From a virus, in the IMG/VR virus record IMGVR_UViG_3300035703_000252, positions 1-35,236 of that record: a stretch of DNA of 35,236 nt; one strand, given 5' to 3'. Each line of letters begins with the position of its first letter. Position 1 is the first letter of the stretch. The notes beneath the pieces are model-generated. The model saw only the letters and a list, made by a program, of their open reading frames with translations. It made no database searches and was not told the origin of the DNA. Position numbers and translations under genes: made by a program. Positions 4,949 to 13,445 of this stretch are shown piece after piece.

Positions 4949-6281
4949 CATCAGTCTACCTAACCAGTGGTCCGCTAGGCCGTACCAGCAGCCTCTAATG
5001 GGATATATGTTCCAAGGAGGCATGGAACGCAAGCGGGCCGCATGCGTGTGGCACCGACGCGCGGGTAAGGATAGCTGCTGTCTGAACTTAGCCGCTGTTG
5101 CTACGCAGATGAGAGTCGGGACAGTTTGGCATATGCTCCCTACTCTCAAGCAAGGCCGTAAAGCCATATGGGATGGTATTGACAAGAATGGTCGTCGAAT
5201 GATTGACCAAGCCTTCCCAGAAGAACTGCGAGCCGCCACAAATAACAGCGAAATGAAGATTACCCTAAAAAACGGGTCAATCTGGCAGGTGGTAGGTAGC
5301 GATAACTATGATAGTCTTGTGGGCACTAACCCCGTAGGCGTAATTTTCTCTGAATTTTCGATTTCAGATCCAGCGGCATGGGATTACATCCGCCCGATTC
5401 TTGCGGAAAACGACGGGTGGGCGATGTTCATATACACGCCTCGCGGCAAAAACCACGGTAAGACCTTGTACGACATGGCGACCAGTAACCCCAAGTGGTT
5501 CACGTCCCTATTGACGGTAGAAGACACGTTTAATGCCCAAGGTAGAAATGTGATTCTGCCTGAGCACATAGAAGAAGAACGTGCAGCTGGGATGTCCGAG
5601 GAGAAAATCCAACAAGAGTTCTACTGCTCATGGGACTCAGGTATGGAAGGCGCGTTCTACACGGCTGAACTAAATAAAGCCGAGTCCGAAGGAAGGATAG
5701 GCGATTACCCGTGGAATCCAGAGTTGCCATGCCAAACGTGGTGGGATATAGGGTTCAGGGATCAGACGTGTATCTTAATCACACAACGCGGGACCGACGG
5801 AAAGCCTGTCATAATCGATATGATTGTCGACCGCAACAAGCCGCTCGACTTCTATGTCCGCCAGCTAAAAGAAAAAATGTACATATATGAGGAGCATTGG
5901 GGGCCGCACGATTTCGGCAACACGGATTGGGCCACAGGCAAGACTCGCATCGAAATGGCGGCAAACTTAGGCATCCATGTTGAAACCGTTGAAAAATTAT
6001 CAGTACAGGACGGCATCGATGCTACTCGCGCTATGATTCGTACTTGTCGATTCAATAAGCCGAAAGTGCAGCGTCTGCTGGACGGGCTGTACGCATACCG
6101 CAGAGAATGGGATGAAAAATCGCAGCGATTCCGCGACAATCCATTGCACGATTGGGCATCAGACATATCGGACTCAATGCGATATCTATCAGTAGGCTGG
6201 CGGGATTATATGCCGTCATCAGGTTTAAACGGAAGAAGGGCGCGAATGCCCTTTAGAGTTAACAAGTCACTCGGGAGATAG
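4941..6281 (+). CDS. terL: Terminase large subunit
   Basis: This is the ATPase and nuclease motor that pumps DNA through the portal. Residues 37-44 (WHRRAGKD) form the Walker A-like motif typical of podophage terminases. GVIFSEFS at about 132-139 is the Walker B with its catalytic Glu. The C-terminal RNase H-like nuclease is marked by WDIGFRD near 267-274 and by HDWASDISDSMRYL near 402-415. The length of 446 residues is on the short side but both domains are complete. It sits directly before the portal gene. In a Z-genome phage this motor must translocate diaminopurine DNA. Confidence 0.92.
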   Translation: MANISLPNQWSARPYQQPLMGYMFQGGMERKRAACVWHRRAGKDSCCLNLAAVATQMRVGTVWHMLPTLKQGRKAIWDGIDKNGRRMIDQAFPEELRAATNNSEMKITLKNGSIWQVVGSDNYDSLVGTNPVGVIFSEFSISDPAAWDYIRPILAENDGWAMFIYTPRGKNHGKTLYDMATSNPKWFTSLLTVEDTFNAQGRNVILPEHIEEERAAGMSEEKIQQEFYCSWDSGMEGAFYTAELNKAESEGRIGDYPWNPELPCQTWWDIGFRDQTCILITQRGTDGKPVIIDMIVDRNKPLDFYVRQLKEKMYIYEEHWGPHDFGNTDWATGKTRIEMAANLGIHVETVEKLSVQDGIDATRAMIRTCRFNKPKVQRLLDGLYAYRREWDEKSQRFRDNPLHDWASDISDSMRYLSVGWRDYMPSSGLNGRRARMPFRVNKSLGR

Positions 6282-6283
6282 GC

Positions 6284-7912
6284 ATGACACCGGACAACAT
6301 AAAACGCCGACTGGCCATACTTGAATCGGAAAGATCAAACATACAGTCGGTATGGGATGTGATTGAGCGCTTTGTTGCTCCTTATCGCGGGTCGTTTTTT
6401 AATGACAACCGCCAAGAAAACGCTGTGGAGTGGCGTAAACGAGACGTGTATGATTCCACAGCTATCGATGCTGCCCAGATCCTAGCGTCATCGATTCACG
6501 GGTCTTTGACAAGCCCATCTATCCGCTGGTTCGATCTTCGGTTTCGCAATGACGAGCTTAACGCGAACGTGACGTACCGCGCATGGCTGGAAGAAGTGGC
6601 CAAACGGATATACGCCGCGTTACAAGACTCTAATTTCAACCTAGAAATCAATGAAGTATACACGGATTTGGTTACGTTCGCCAGTTCTCCGATTATCATG
6701 GAAGAAGGCGACAATGATGAATTGGTATTCAACAGCATCCCAGTAAAAGAATGCTTTTTCGAAGAAGACCATAACGGACAAGTCGTGTCCTTTTATCGGC
6801 GTTTGTCGTGGTCCCCAGTAACCATGGCGGAGCGATTTGGCGTGGATGCCTTGCCTCAAAACGTGCGCGAAGCCCTTGAATCCAACTCTGATGCGCGTAG
6901 TACACGCCAAGATGTAATATTCTGCGTATACAAAAGGGTACTAGGACCGAACGAATCTGAAGCCGACATATTCAAACCCATGGCCGAGAGCATTCGACCA
7001 TACCAGTACAAATACATCATACGCAAATGCGGCAGTATCTTGAAGTCAGGCGGATACTACGAGAGACCCGTTTTTATCCCTCGTTGGCGCAAGACATCCG
7101 AGAGCAAATGGGGTAACAGCCCTTCCTTCACTGCATTGCCGGATATTTTGACCCTGAATCAGTTGGTAGAATTGATTTTGAAGGCCACCGAAAAAGTAGT
7201 AGACCCCGCCATAATCACCACAGAACGCGGTCTGCTGTCCGACGTCAACCTCGGAGCGGGCGAATTGACCGTCGTTCGTAACATCGATGACCTTAAACCG
7301 TTCGAGTCACGTGCCAGATTCGACGTTTCTGAATTACAACGCGAAAAGCTACAGGCTTCGATACGTTCTGCGTTCTATGTGGATCAATTGCAATTAAAGC
7401 AAAGCCCAGCTATGACGGCTACGGAAGTCCAAGTGCGCTATGAGTTAATGCAGCGATTATTGGGACCTACCCTTGGACGTATTCAGAACGATCTTTTGTC
7501 GCCTATCATTGAGCGTTCGTTCAACATCCTATATCGTAAGGGGCGATTCCCCGATATGCCTGAGGGCCTGTCTCTCAGGGACTTGGACATCGAATACGTC
7601 GGACCGCTTTCCCGCGCCCAGAAAGTCGACACGGCAGCCGCCGCAGAGCGTTGGCTAGCCACCATGGCGGGGTTGGCGCAATATGATCCGACTGTTCTGG
7701 ATGTGTTGGATACTGACACAATTGCCAGAGACATGGCGGATGTATTGAACGTACCGGCCAAGTACATTCTTGACCAAGCGAAAGTGACCTCTAAACGCAA
7801 GAAACGCGAGCAAGTACAAGCCAGAGCACAACAAGCCGAACTAGCTAAGGTCGAAGGGGAAGCCGCTCAGGCGCAAGCAACAGCACAACAGATGGCTGGG
7901 GGTGTCCAATGA
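6284..7912 (+). CDS. Portal (head-tail connector) protein
   Basis: The 542 residues are close to the roughly 536 of T7 gp8, and the sequence has the hallmarks of the podophage head-tail connector family: an N-terminal RRLAILESERSNIQSVWDVIERFVAPYRG segment, then LASSIHGSLTSPSIRWFDLRF, and a C-terminal Ala/Gln-rich helical tail (QARAQQAELAKVEGEAAQAQ). It forms the dodecameric ring at the packaging vertex. GGGAG lies six bases upstream and the gene begins two bases after terL stops. The Gln/Ala-rich end probably forms the helical barrel reaching into the capsid. Confidence 0.9.
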   Translation: MTPDNIKRRLAILESERSNIQSVWDVIERFVAPYRGSFFNDNRQENAVEWRKRDVYDSTAIDAAQILASSIHGSLTSPSIRWFDLRFRNDELNANVTYRAWLEEVAKRIYAALQDSNFNLEINEVYTDLVTFASSPIIMEEGDNDELVFNSIPVKECFFEEDHNGQVVSFYRRLSWSPVTMAERFGVDALPQNVREALESNSDARSTRQDVIFCVYKRVLGPNESEADIFKPMAESIRPYQYKYIIRKCGSILKSGGYYERPVFIPRWRKTSESKWGNSPSFTALPDILTLNQLVELILKATEKVVDPAIITTERGLLSDVNLGAGELTVVRNIDDLKPFESRARFDVSELQREKLQASIRSAFYVDQLQLKQSPAMTATEVQVRYELMQRLLGPTLGRIQNDLLSPIIERSFNILYRKGRFPDMPEGLSLRDLDIEYVGPLSRAQKVDTAAAAERWLATMAGLAQYDPTVLDVLDTDTIARDMADVLNVPAKYILDQAKVTSKRKKREQVQARAQQAELAKVEGEAAQAQATAQQMAGGVQ

Positions 7913-8151
7913 CACCTAAAGACATCGCTATAATGGAAGCAAAAGAAAAACTAGCAAGGAAAGCGTCTGTGTTCAAGCAGGTGTTCAACACTCCTGACGG
8001 AAAACAGGCACTGAACATCCTAGAACAGGAGTTCAATCGGTTAGACATTTTTGAAAAAGGAGCACCTGACGCCACAGCATATAACTTAGGACGCCGTGAC
8101 GTAGTGGTGTATATCAACCAACTTTTGAGGTATGGCCAAAATGAAGATTAA
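7909..8151 (+). CDS. Bbp19-like small virion-associated protein (80 aa)
   Basis: The sequence FKQVFNTPDGKQALNILEQEF followed by PDATAYNLGRRDVVVYINQLL matches, as I recall it, the small Bbp19-type proteins encoded between portal and scaffold genes in many podophages and siphophages. The exact role is unknown. The start overlaps the portal stop (ATGA) and the end overlaps the scaffold start, which is consistent with stoichiometric co-translation. Confidence 0.75.
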   Translation: MTPKDIAIMEAKEKLARKASVFKQVFNTPDGKQALNILEQEFNRLDIFEKGAPDATAYNLGRRDVVVYINQLLRYGQNED

Positions 8152-9100
8152 AAATGCGTTTTTACGCGCCAAATACATGGAACAATCAGACGGGGACGGA
8201 GATAAAGGCGGCGGCAACGGCGGGAACAACACTCCTCCGCCGAACCCATTCAATGGCGTTGCTCCTGAATACGTCGAAAAATTGACTGCCAGCGGTATTA
8301 AGGACATCCCCAGTCTAGCCAAGCAGTTTGCAGATTTACAGTCCCATCTAGGGACCAGCATCCGCATTCCGAGCGAACACGCGTCAGATGAAGACCGAGC
8401 GAAATTCATCGAAAAGATTCAACGGCATGCGCCGAATCTTATCCCGCGTCCGGATAAAACGGATCCTAAGGCTATGGGCGATTTCTATAAATCACTCGGC
8501 AGACCTGAAGACCCATCGAAATATCCGGTCGAAGTGCCTGAAGAGATCAAACATCTAGTGAGTCAGGACCGTTTGACCCAATTGCAGAAAATCGCGTTTG
8601 ATAGCGGCCTATCCGCAGATCAATTCAAAGCCATGGTTGATGCTGACATCGGTATGACCAAATCTCAATGGGAACAGAGCAAGTCAGCGGCGGAAGCCGA
8701 CAAGGCGAAGCTGAAAGAATTATGGGGCGATGCATATTCCCGCAACACCAAGGTAGTAGTCGACATGGCTAAAGCCACCGGTGCGCCCGAAGCTTTGGTC
8801 CAGATGGCTGAGGCGGGTGAGTTGACAGCTGAAGTAGCTAACTGGATTTACCAATTAAGTGCACAGGTCAACACCAAAGAAGGTACTACATTTAAGGATA
8901 GCGGCGGATCAGGCGTCATGACGCCAAGCGAAGCTCAGGCCCGTATCGATGAAATCATGGCGAACCGGTCTCACCCGTATTGGGTAGCCAGTCACCCTGA
9001 TCACAAACGCGCGATCAAAACTATGATCGAGTTGGGCGGGTACGCTGACCCCCAAGCGTCACGTGACATCAACAACCTTCGCGCCAACCGGAGCGCGTGA
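8141..9100 (+). CDS. Capsid scaffolding/assembly protein
   Basis: This is a highly charged, largely helical protein of 319 residues just before the major capsid gene, as expected for a podophage scaffold (T7 gp9 position). It has a Gly/Asp-rich linker near the N-terminus (DGDGDKGGGNGGNN), then GRPEDPSKYPVEVPEE and long Lys/Glu helices, and ends with the HPYWVASHPDHKRAIKTMIE segment that recurs near the C-terminus of many such proteins. I prefer the ATG at 8141 because GAGG at 8127-8130 is ten bases upstream; the in-frame ATG at 8132 is only one base from it. The scaffold guides procapsid assembly and leaves before maturation. Confidence 0.82.
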   Translation: MKIKNAFLRAKYMEQSDGDGDKGGGNGGNNTPPPNPFNGVAPEYVEKLTASGIKDIPSLAKQFADLQSHLGTSIRIPSEHASDEDRAKFIEKIQRHAPNLIPRPDKTDPKAMGDFYKSLGRPEDPSKYPVEVPEEIKHLVSQDRLTQLQKIAFDSGLSADQFKAMVDADIGMTKSQWEQSKSAAEADKAKLKELWGDAYSRNTKVVVDMAKATGAPEALVQMAEAGELTAEVANWIYQLSAQVNTKEGTTFKDSGGSGVMTPSEAQARIDEIMANRSHPYWVASHPDHKRAIKTMIELGGYADPQASRDINNLRANRSA

Positions 9101-9125
9101 TTTCGCTCGAAACTTGCGCGAAATA

Positions 9126-9154
9126 TTGACAGGAGAGATCGGGTGTGGTATACT
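9126..9154 (+). promoter_or_regulatory. Sigma70 promoter for the major capsid gene
   Basis: -35 TTGACA (9126-9131), 17-bp spacer, extended -10 TGGTATACT (hexamer 9149-9154). The -35 is a perfect consensus, and TGTGGTATACTAG is the same core as the promoter at 3151-3179. It lies in the only long gap of the virion block and would boost capsid and tail expression. Confidence 0.87.
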
Positions 9155-9260
9155 AGAGGTTTCGGGTAGCCACGTTCGGTCCGAACCTAATAAGTAATCG
9201 GGTAGCTCAATGAGTCCGGTGAATGACTTGGATATCGTTCAACTTACATAGGAGGCCAAA
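9155..9260 (+). other. Structured 5' leader of the capsid mRNA
   Basis: About 100 noncoding bases separate the promoter from the capsid ATG. They contain the dyad GTTCGG-T-CCGAAC near 9173-9185 and an alternative pairing of GGTTTCGG with CCGAACC. The leader ends in a perfect AGGAGG five bases before the ATG. A stable leader would raise mRNA lifetime and translation of the most abundant virion protein. Function is inferred. Confidence 0.45.
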
Positions 9261-10124
9261 ATGGCTATCACTATTAGTAACGTTTACGTTCAAACATTCG
9301 AACGAAACGTACGACACTTAGCCCAACAGGGCGACACTCTGTTACGTAAATTCATTACCGAAGTTAGCGGCACGGGTGAGAAACACAACTTCGAAATCTT
9401 AGGTACTGCCGCCGCCACACAGAAAACATCGGCTCGTACTGCGACCCCAACTTCCGACTTAGCTTGGTCGCGCCGTACTGCGTTAGCCAGCACTTACCAT
9501 GCAGGTGAAACGGTCGAACAGGAAGACCCAGTACAAATGATGGTCGATCCTAACTCCAACGTGACGTCGGCGCTAGCTATGGCGATGAAGCGCAAAGTCG
9601 ACGACATCATCATTGCCGCTGCCACCGGCGCTGCTTTGAACGGGGACAACACCACGACTGCTTTCACTGCAGGTCAAACCATCGGTGACGGCACAGGTGC
9701 TATCACTCTTGATTTGATCTATCAAGTGCAAGAGAAATTCTTGAAAAACGACGTCGACCCTGATGAGAAAATCACCATGGTGATCGGACCTACTCAGCAG
9801 CGCGCTATGTTGAAGATGATGCAGGTCACGTCTGGTGATTATATGAACATGAAAGCCCTAGCCACCGGCTACCTTCCGTCGTTCATGGGGTTTGATTGGG
9901 TTGTTTCTAATCGCCTGTTGATCCCAGCAGCGAACCAACTGGACTGCTTGGCGTTCACCAAGAAAGGCATCGGCTTGATGGTGAACAAAGATATCACGGC
10001 CCGCGTCGCGGAAGACCCGAGCATCAGTTTCGCGTGGCGTATGTATACGCATATGACCATGGGCGCGGTGCGCGTGGAAGATAAGCACGTCGTCCGTGTT
10101 CGCGTAGCAGATACAGCACCATAA
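9261..10124 (+). CDS. Major capsid protein
   Basis: The 287-residue protein starts MAITISNVYVQTFERNVRHLAQQ and matches the P22/podophage-type coat pattern: an N-arm with RNVRHLAQQGDTLLR, a central DDIIIAAATGAA and NDVDPDEKITMVIGPTQQRAMLKMM segment, and a C-terminal AWRMYTHMTMGAVRVEDKHVV strand. It forms the icosahedral shell with the HK97-like fold (inferred from family). It has its own promoter, a structured leader and the best Shine-Dalgarno in the window, fitting the highest expression. It follows the scaffold gene as expected. Confidence 0.9.
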   Translation: MAITISNVYVQTFERNVRHLAQQGDTLLRKFITEVSGTGEKHNFEILGTAAATQKTSARTATPTSDLAWSRRTALASTYHAGETVEQEDPVQMMVDPNSNVTSALAMAMKRKVDDIIIAAATGAALNGDNTTTAFTAGQTIGDGTGAITLDLIYQVQEKFLKNDVDPDEKITMVIGPTQQRAMLKMMQVTSGDYMNMKALATGYLPSFMGFDWVVSNRLLIPAANQLDCLAFTKKGIGLMVNKDITARVAEDPSISFAWRMYTHMTMGAVRVEDKHVVRVRVADTAP

Positions 10125-10136
10125 TGGAGTAATGAC

Positions 10137-10313
10137 ATGTACGCAACTCATCCAAATCGCTATACATTGGAGCAGATCCACAAGCTACACGAGCAAGGCG
10201 TATCGGTGGAAGACATCAGCCGCCAAACTCAGGTAGAGCAGGAAGGCATTTTGGTGCATTTGGCTAAGGATGTGCCTGAATCTAAAACCAAACCTGAAGC
10301 CAAGGACAAGTAA
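10137..10313 (+). CDS. Small protein after the capsid gene (58 aa)
   Basis: The frame begins MYATHPNRYTLEQIHKLHEQ, with GGAG seven bases upstream, and ends at a TAA two bases before the tail tubular A start. The segment from residue 10 to 42 (TLEQIHKLHEQGVSVEDISRQ) has the spacing of a helix-turn-helix. The C-terminus is a Lys/Glu-rich tail (PESKTKPEAKDK). Short proteins at this position occur in related podophages, but the function is unknown. It could be a DNA-binding regulator or a head-completion factor. Confidence 0.7.
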   Translation: MYATHPNRYTLEQIHKLHEQGVSVEDISRQTQVEQEGILVHLAKDVPESKTKPEAKDK

Positions 10314-10315
10314 TA

Positions 10316-10894
10316 ATGTCAAGCAAGATTTCGATTTGTAACCAAGCGCTTTCTGAGGTGGGATCGGATCCGATTTCATCTATGGACGACGGTACGGTTG
10401 CGTCGGAATCTTGCTTAACTCATTATGATGCCGTCCTAAAAGAATTACTCGAGAAAAGATATTGGTCCTTCGCCATGCGCCGTAGGACGCTCGATCCTTT
10501 GACCAGCGCTCCGCAATATGGGTTCAAAAACTCATATTCCGTCCCATCTGATTGTGTTCGGATAAAAGGAATAGAATCGGGGGACGGACGCACGTACACC
10601 GGCTGGGTCAACGAAAATGGTCAGATATACACGAATTTTTCAGATGTCAATATCAACTACGTTTCTAACTCTACTCCACCAGAGCGCTTTACGGGTTCTT
10701 TTGAGTCCGCCATGGTATACTTGTTGGCTTCCCGTCTTGCTATCCCGATAGCCAAAAGCCGTGAGCTGCGTAACGATCTACTCAGCATAGCTCGGGTGAA
10801 GATAGATGAGGCATGCGCCGAAGACGGGGCTAATTCCTCGCCCACATCCATCATGAAATATTCATCTAAACTTGTTAATTCAAGGCGGATGTGA
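10316..10894 (+). CDS. Tail tubular protein A (T7 gp11-like)
   Basis: The 192 residues match the size of T7 gp11 (196). The features are an N-terminal ICNQALSEVGSDPISS, then LTHYDAVLKELLEKRYWSFAMRR, the PQYGFKNSYSVPSDCVRIKGI strand region, and a C-terminal helical part (AMVYLLASRLAIPIAKSRELRNDLL). This pattern is typical of tail tubular protein A, the dodecameric adaptor between portal and nozzle. It is followed immediately by the nozzle gene, as in T7. Confidence 0.88.
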   Translation: MSSKISICNQALSEVGSDPISSMDDGTVASESCLTHYDAVLKELLEKRYWSFAMRRRTLDPLTSAPQYGFKNSYSVPSDCVRIKGIESGDGRTYTGWVNENGQIYTNFSDVNINYVSNSTPPERFTGSFESAMVYLLASRLAIPIAKSRELRNDLLSIARVKIDEACAEDGANSSPTSIMKYSSKLVNSRRM

Positions 10895-13008
10895 TGAGAG
10901 CATACACCAGTCAAACAAGATTTTCAGCGGGGGAATTAAGCCCCCGAATGCATATGCAATCCGACACGGAGTACTATAAATTCGGTGCGTCCGCCATCCG
11001 GAACATGGTAGTGACCCAGCAGGGTACGGTCAAACGCCGACAAGGGACTGAGTTCATCCAATCATACGAAGGAACATATGCACGAGTCCTCCCCTTTCAG
11101 TTGTCACCTGATTCGTCGGCTGGGACTCCGTTCCCATTGGTGGTGTCTGATGACGGGAAATTGCGAATTGAAGGCGCTTTTTCTGATACCATGGGCATAA
11201 TCCTCAACGCCAATGCCACATTCGATCTTGGTTCAGCCAATTGGACCACAAACGGCGTAGGAATTGTTGAGTTTGAAACGGGGGCGGTATTCGTCACTCC
11301 AAGTACGTCTGTTGACCAAGATACGGTCATTTACCAGGCCGTCAATCTGGCTGAATCAGGCGAATACCTAATACGTTCTAGCTCAACGTCATATGAGATA
11401 TGGCCCAGCCCTAGTAGAACTATCATAGTAGGCACATCAGCTGGTGCATCTGATATATCAATTTCTTACTTCGAGGGGGACTGGTACATGTTTACGGTAG
11501 CCAGCCCGTCTACCGTGTACATAGGTGTAAAGATCTTCGGGGGAGACTACACCATCAGCGAAGAGGGCCAATCGTATGGGACTCAGACGGTAACGATTCT
11601 TGATGTCGAGCTGCGCAAAAGAAACGTAGGATCTGCGTCCTCTTTTGTCACACATTCGTACGACAAAGAGGACATACGGGACTTAAGATATGCTATGGTC
11701 CCCGCCCGTAATGCTATGTACATGGTCACGCCTAAAAAAGAACCCATGGTACTCGAATACAATAGCGGCACATCATCTTGGAGTTTCGGTCCCATTCCTT
11801 TCACGCACAAGCCTTCATCGTGGACAGCTGGAAACTATCCACGGTGCGTGACGTTTTTCCAAGGACGTAGTTGGTGGGCTGGCGTGTCTAGTCACCCCGA
11901 AACTGTTTGGGCCAGCGTTTCTCTCTCATATCAGGACATGAAAACAGGTCCAGCCGCTGCGGACGGACTAGAATTCACCATCAACGCTAAGGGTCGCATC
12001 GAATGGATGGCGGGCGTACGGGAGCTGCTAGTCGGAACCGAATTCGGTGAATATGTGATACAAGCCCAGAATGGCGTACTCCAACCTAGTGACATTGGCG
12101 TATATCTACAATCCGCAGACGGCGGATCGAGTGTCGCCCCTCTGCCTATAGGCAGTGCTGCTATGTTTGTTTCTTCGGACATGCGGAAAATAAAATTCGC
12201 CCGATACACTCGCGACGATGAATCGTGGATAACCCGCGATGCCACGGTCCACGCGGAACATATGTTCCAGAGAGGTATAACGGAAATATGCTACTCCCGA
12301 AATCCTGATAGCATCTTGTGGGCGGCAACCGCAGACGGGAAACTAGCAGCCGCCACTGTTTTCAGTTTCGATCAACCATTGGCGTGGCACCTTCATGACA
12401 TAGGCAGTCGCGTCATTTCGGTATGCAGTTTGCAGGAAAACGGTATGTCCACCGTGTATTTAGTGACATACCGTTCTGCTGGACTGGCATTAGAACGGAT
12501 GTCGACAGGCCCAGCGCTAGACAGCAGATATGCTAAATCTTCCAATGTCGATTTCAACGCTGTGTCGGGCCTGACCCATTTGTCCGGCATGGTTGTCGAT
12601 GCCAACTTGGATGGATTCCATTACGAGGGACTAACTGTGTCCCCGACTGGTACTCTCGACCTGCCTATATATTGTTTCACGGCCTACGTGGGTTTGCCGT
12701 TTAATTCTCACCTCAAAACCCTTCGCATGGATTTCGCTTTAAGCGCTGGGTCATCGGCCTCACTCAGGAAAACCGCGTCATCGGTTGAATTAGCTGTGCT
12801 TGAGTCCACTAGGCCCTTGGTGAATGGGACATCTATCTTGAACAGGCTGCCCAGTCTTATCATAGACCAACCCAACCCTCAATATACGGGTATGTTGACT
12901 TATCCTTTGATGGGGTACAACAACGGCGAGATAACCATAGAATCAAAAGGCCCATATCCGCTTGAGATATGTGGCATATTTCCAAAAGTCGAGGGCAGCA
13001 CACTATGA
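10894..13008 (+). CDS. Tail tubular protein B (T7 gp12-like nozzle)
   Basis: The 704-residue protein begins MRAYTSQTRFSAGELSPRMHM and continues with AIRNMVVTQQGTVKRRQGTEF, the conserved start of podophage nozzle proteins. Later segments (FFQGRSWWAGVSSHPETVWASVS; MAGVRELLVGTEFGEYVI) are beta-propeller repeats typical of the family. It forms the hexameric tail nozzle. The ATG at 10894 is preferred over the GTG at 10891; it overlaps the previous stop and has AAGG eight bases upstream. Its stop overlaps the next start as ATGA. Confidence 0.88.
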   Translation: MRAYTSQTRFSAGELSPRMHMQSDTEYYKFGASAIRNMVVTQQGTVKRRQGTEFIQSYEGTYARVLPFQLSPDSSAGTPFPLVVSDDGKLRIEGAFSDTMGIILNANATFDLGSANWTTNGVGIVEFETGAVFVTPSTSVDQDTVIYQAVNLAESGEYLIRSSSTSYEIWPSPSRTIIVGTSAGASDISISYFEGDWYMFTVASPSTVYIGVKIFGGDYTISEEGQSYGTQTVTILDVELRKRNVGSASSFVTHSYDKEDIRDLRYAMVPARNAMYMVTPKKEPMVLEYNSGTSSWSFGPIPFTHKPSSWTAGNYPRCVTFFQGRSWWAGVSSHPETVWASVSLSYQDMKTGPAAADGLEFTINAKGRIEWMAGVRELLVGTEFGEYVIQAQNGVLQPSDIGVYLQSADGGSSVAPLPIGSAAMFVSSDMRKIKFARYTRDDESWITRDATVHAEHMFQRGITEICYSRNPDSILWAATADGKLAAATVFSFDQPLAWHLHDIGSRVISVCSLQENGMSTVYLVTYRSAGLALERMSTGPALDSRYAKSSNVDFNAVSGLTHLSGMVVDANLDGFHYEGLTVSPTGTLDLPIYCFTAYVGLPFNSHLKTLRMDFALSAGSSASLRKTASSVELAVLESTRPLVNGTSILNRLPSLIIDQPNPQYTGMLTYPLMGYNNGEITIESKGPYPLEICGIFPKVEGSTL

Positions 13009-13445
13009 CAATTCCTATGGCGTTTAAGATCGGAAGCAGCCTCTTTTCGGCGATGGGATCTTTTTCCTCCGCCTCAGCAGCTAGACGTGAAAGCCGCATA
13101 CAGGCTGAACTGGAGTCGGCTAAAACTGAAGAAGAAATCAGGCGTACGGCCCGCGAACAGGGTCAAATACAATCACTGACTAGGGCTATCACAGGCGCAA
13201 GCGGGACGACGGGAACTGGGTCCCAATCGATATACCTGAAAGACATGCAAGCCGAGCAGAGCAGAGAGCTTAATTGGCTGCGAAAAGTGGGCGCGTCGAA
13301 TGTTTCAGCTATAAGAAGGCAAGGCAACTCCATCGCCTCGCAACACACCATGCAAGGGGTAGGTTCTATTTTCACCGCAGGTATCGACGCACTTTCTTTG
13401 TTCAGCAGCAAGGCGAGAAAAGGGAAAGGGAATGAGACTGCCTAA
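13005..13445 (+). CDS. Internal virion protein (T7 gp14-like)
   Basis: The start at 13005 overlaps the preceding TGA (ATGA) with GAGG ten bases upstream. The 146-residue product has a small-residue-rich N-terminal segment (FKIGSSLFSAMGSFSSASAA), a charged helix (ESRIQAELESAKTEEEIRRTAREQ) and a second Gly/Ala-rich hydrophobic segment (TMQGVGSIFTAGIDALSLF). This matches the membrane-inserting core protein class of T7 gp14, ejected into the host outer membrane. Its position before two large core proteins supports the call. Confidence 0.8.
   Translation: MTIPMAFKIGSSLFSAMGSFSSASAARRESRIQAELESAKTEEEIRRTAREQGQIQSLTRAITGASGTTGTGSQSIYLKDMQAEQSRELNWLRKVGASNVSAIRRQGNSIASQHTMQGVGSIFTAGIDALSLFSSKARKGKGNETA

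Noticed and set aside
9195-9255. tRNA-like look of the capsid leader (GGGTAGCTCAATG ... GTTCAA)
   Set aside because: No acceptor stem or anticodon arm can be formed and the spacing is wrong. The resemblance is chance.
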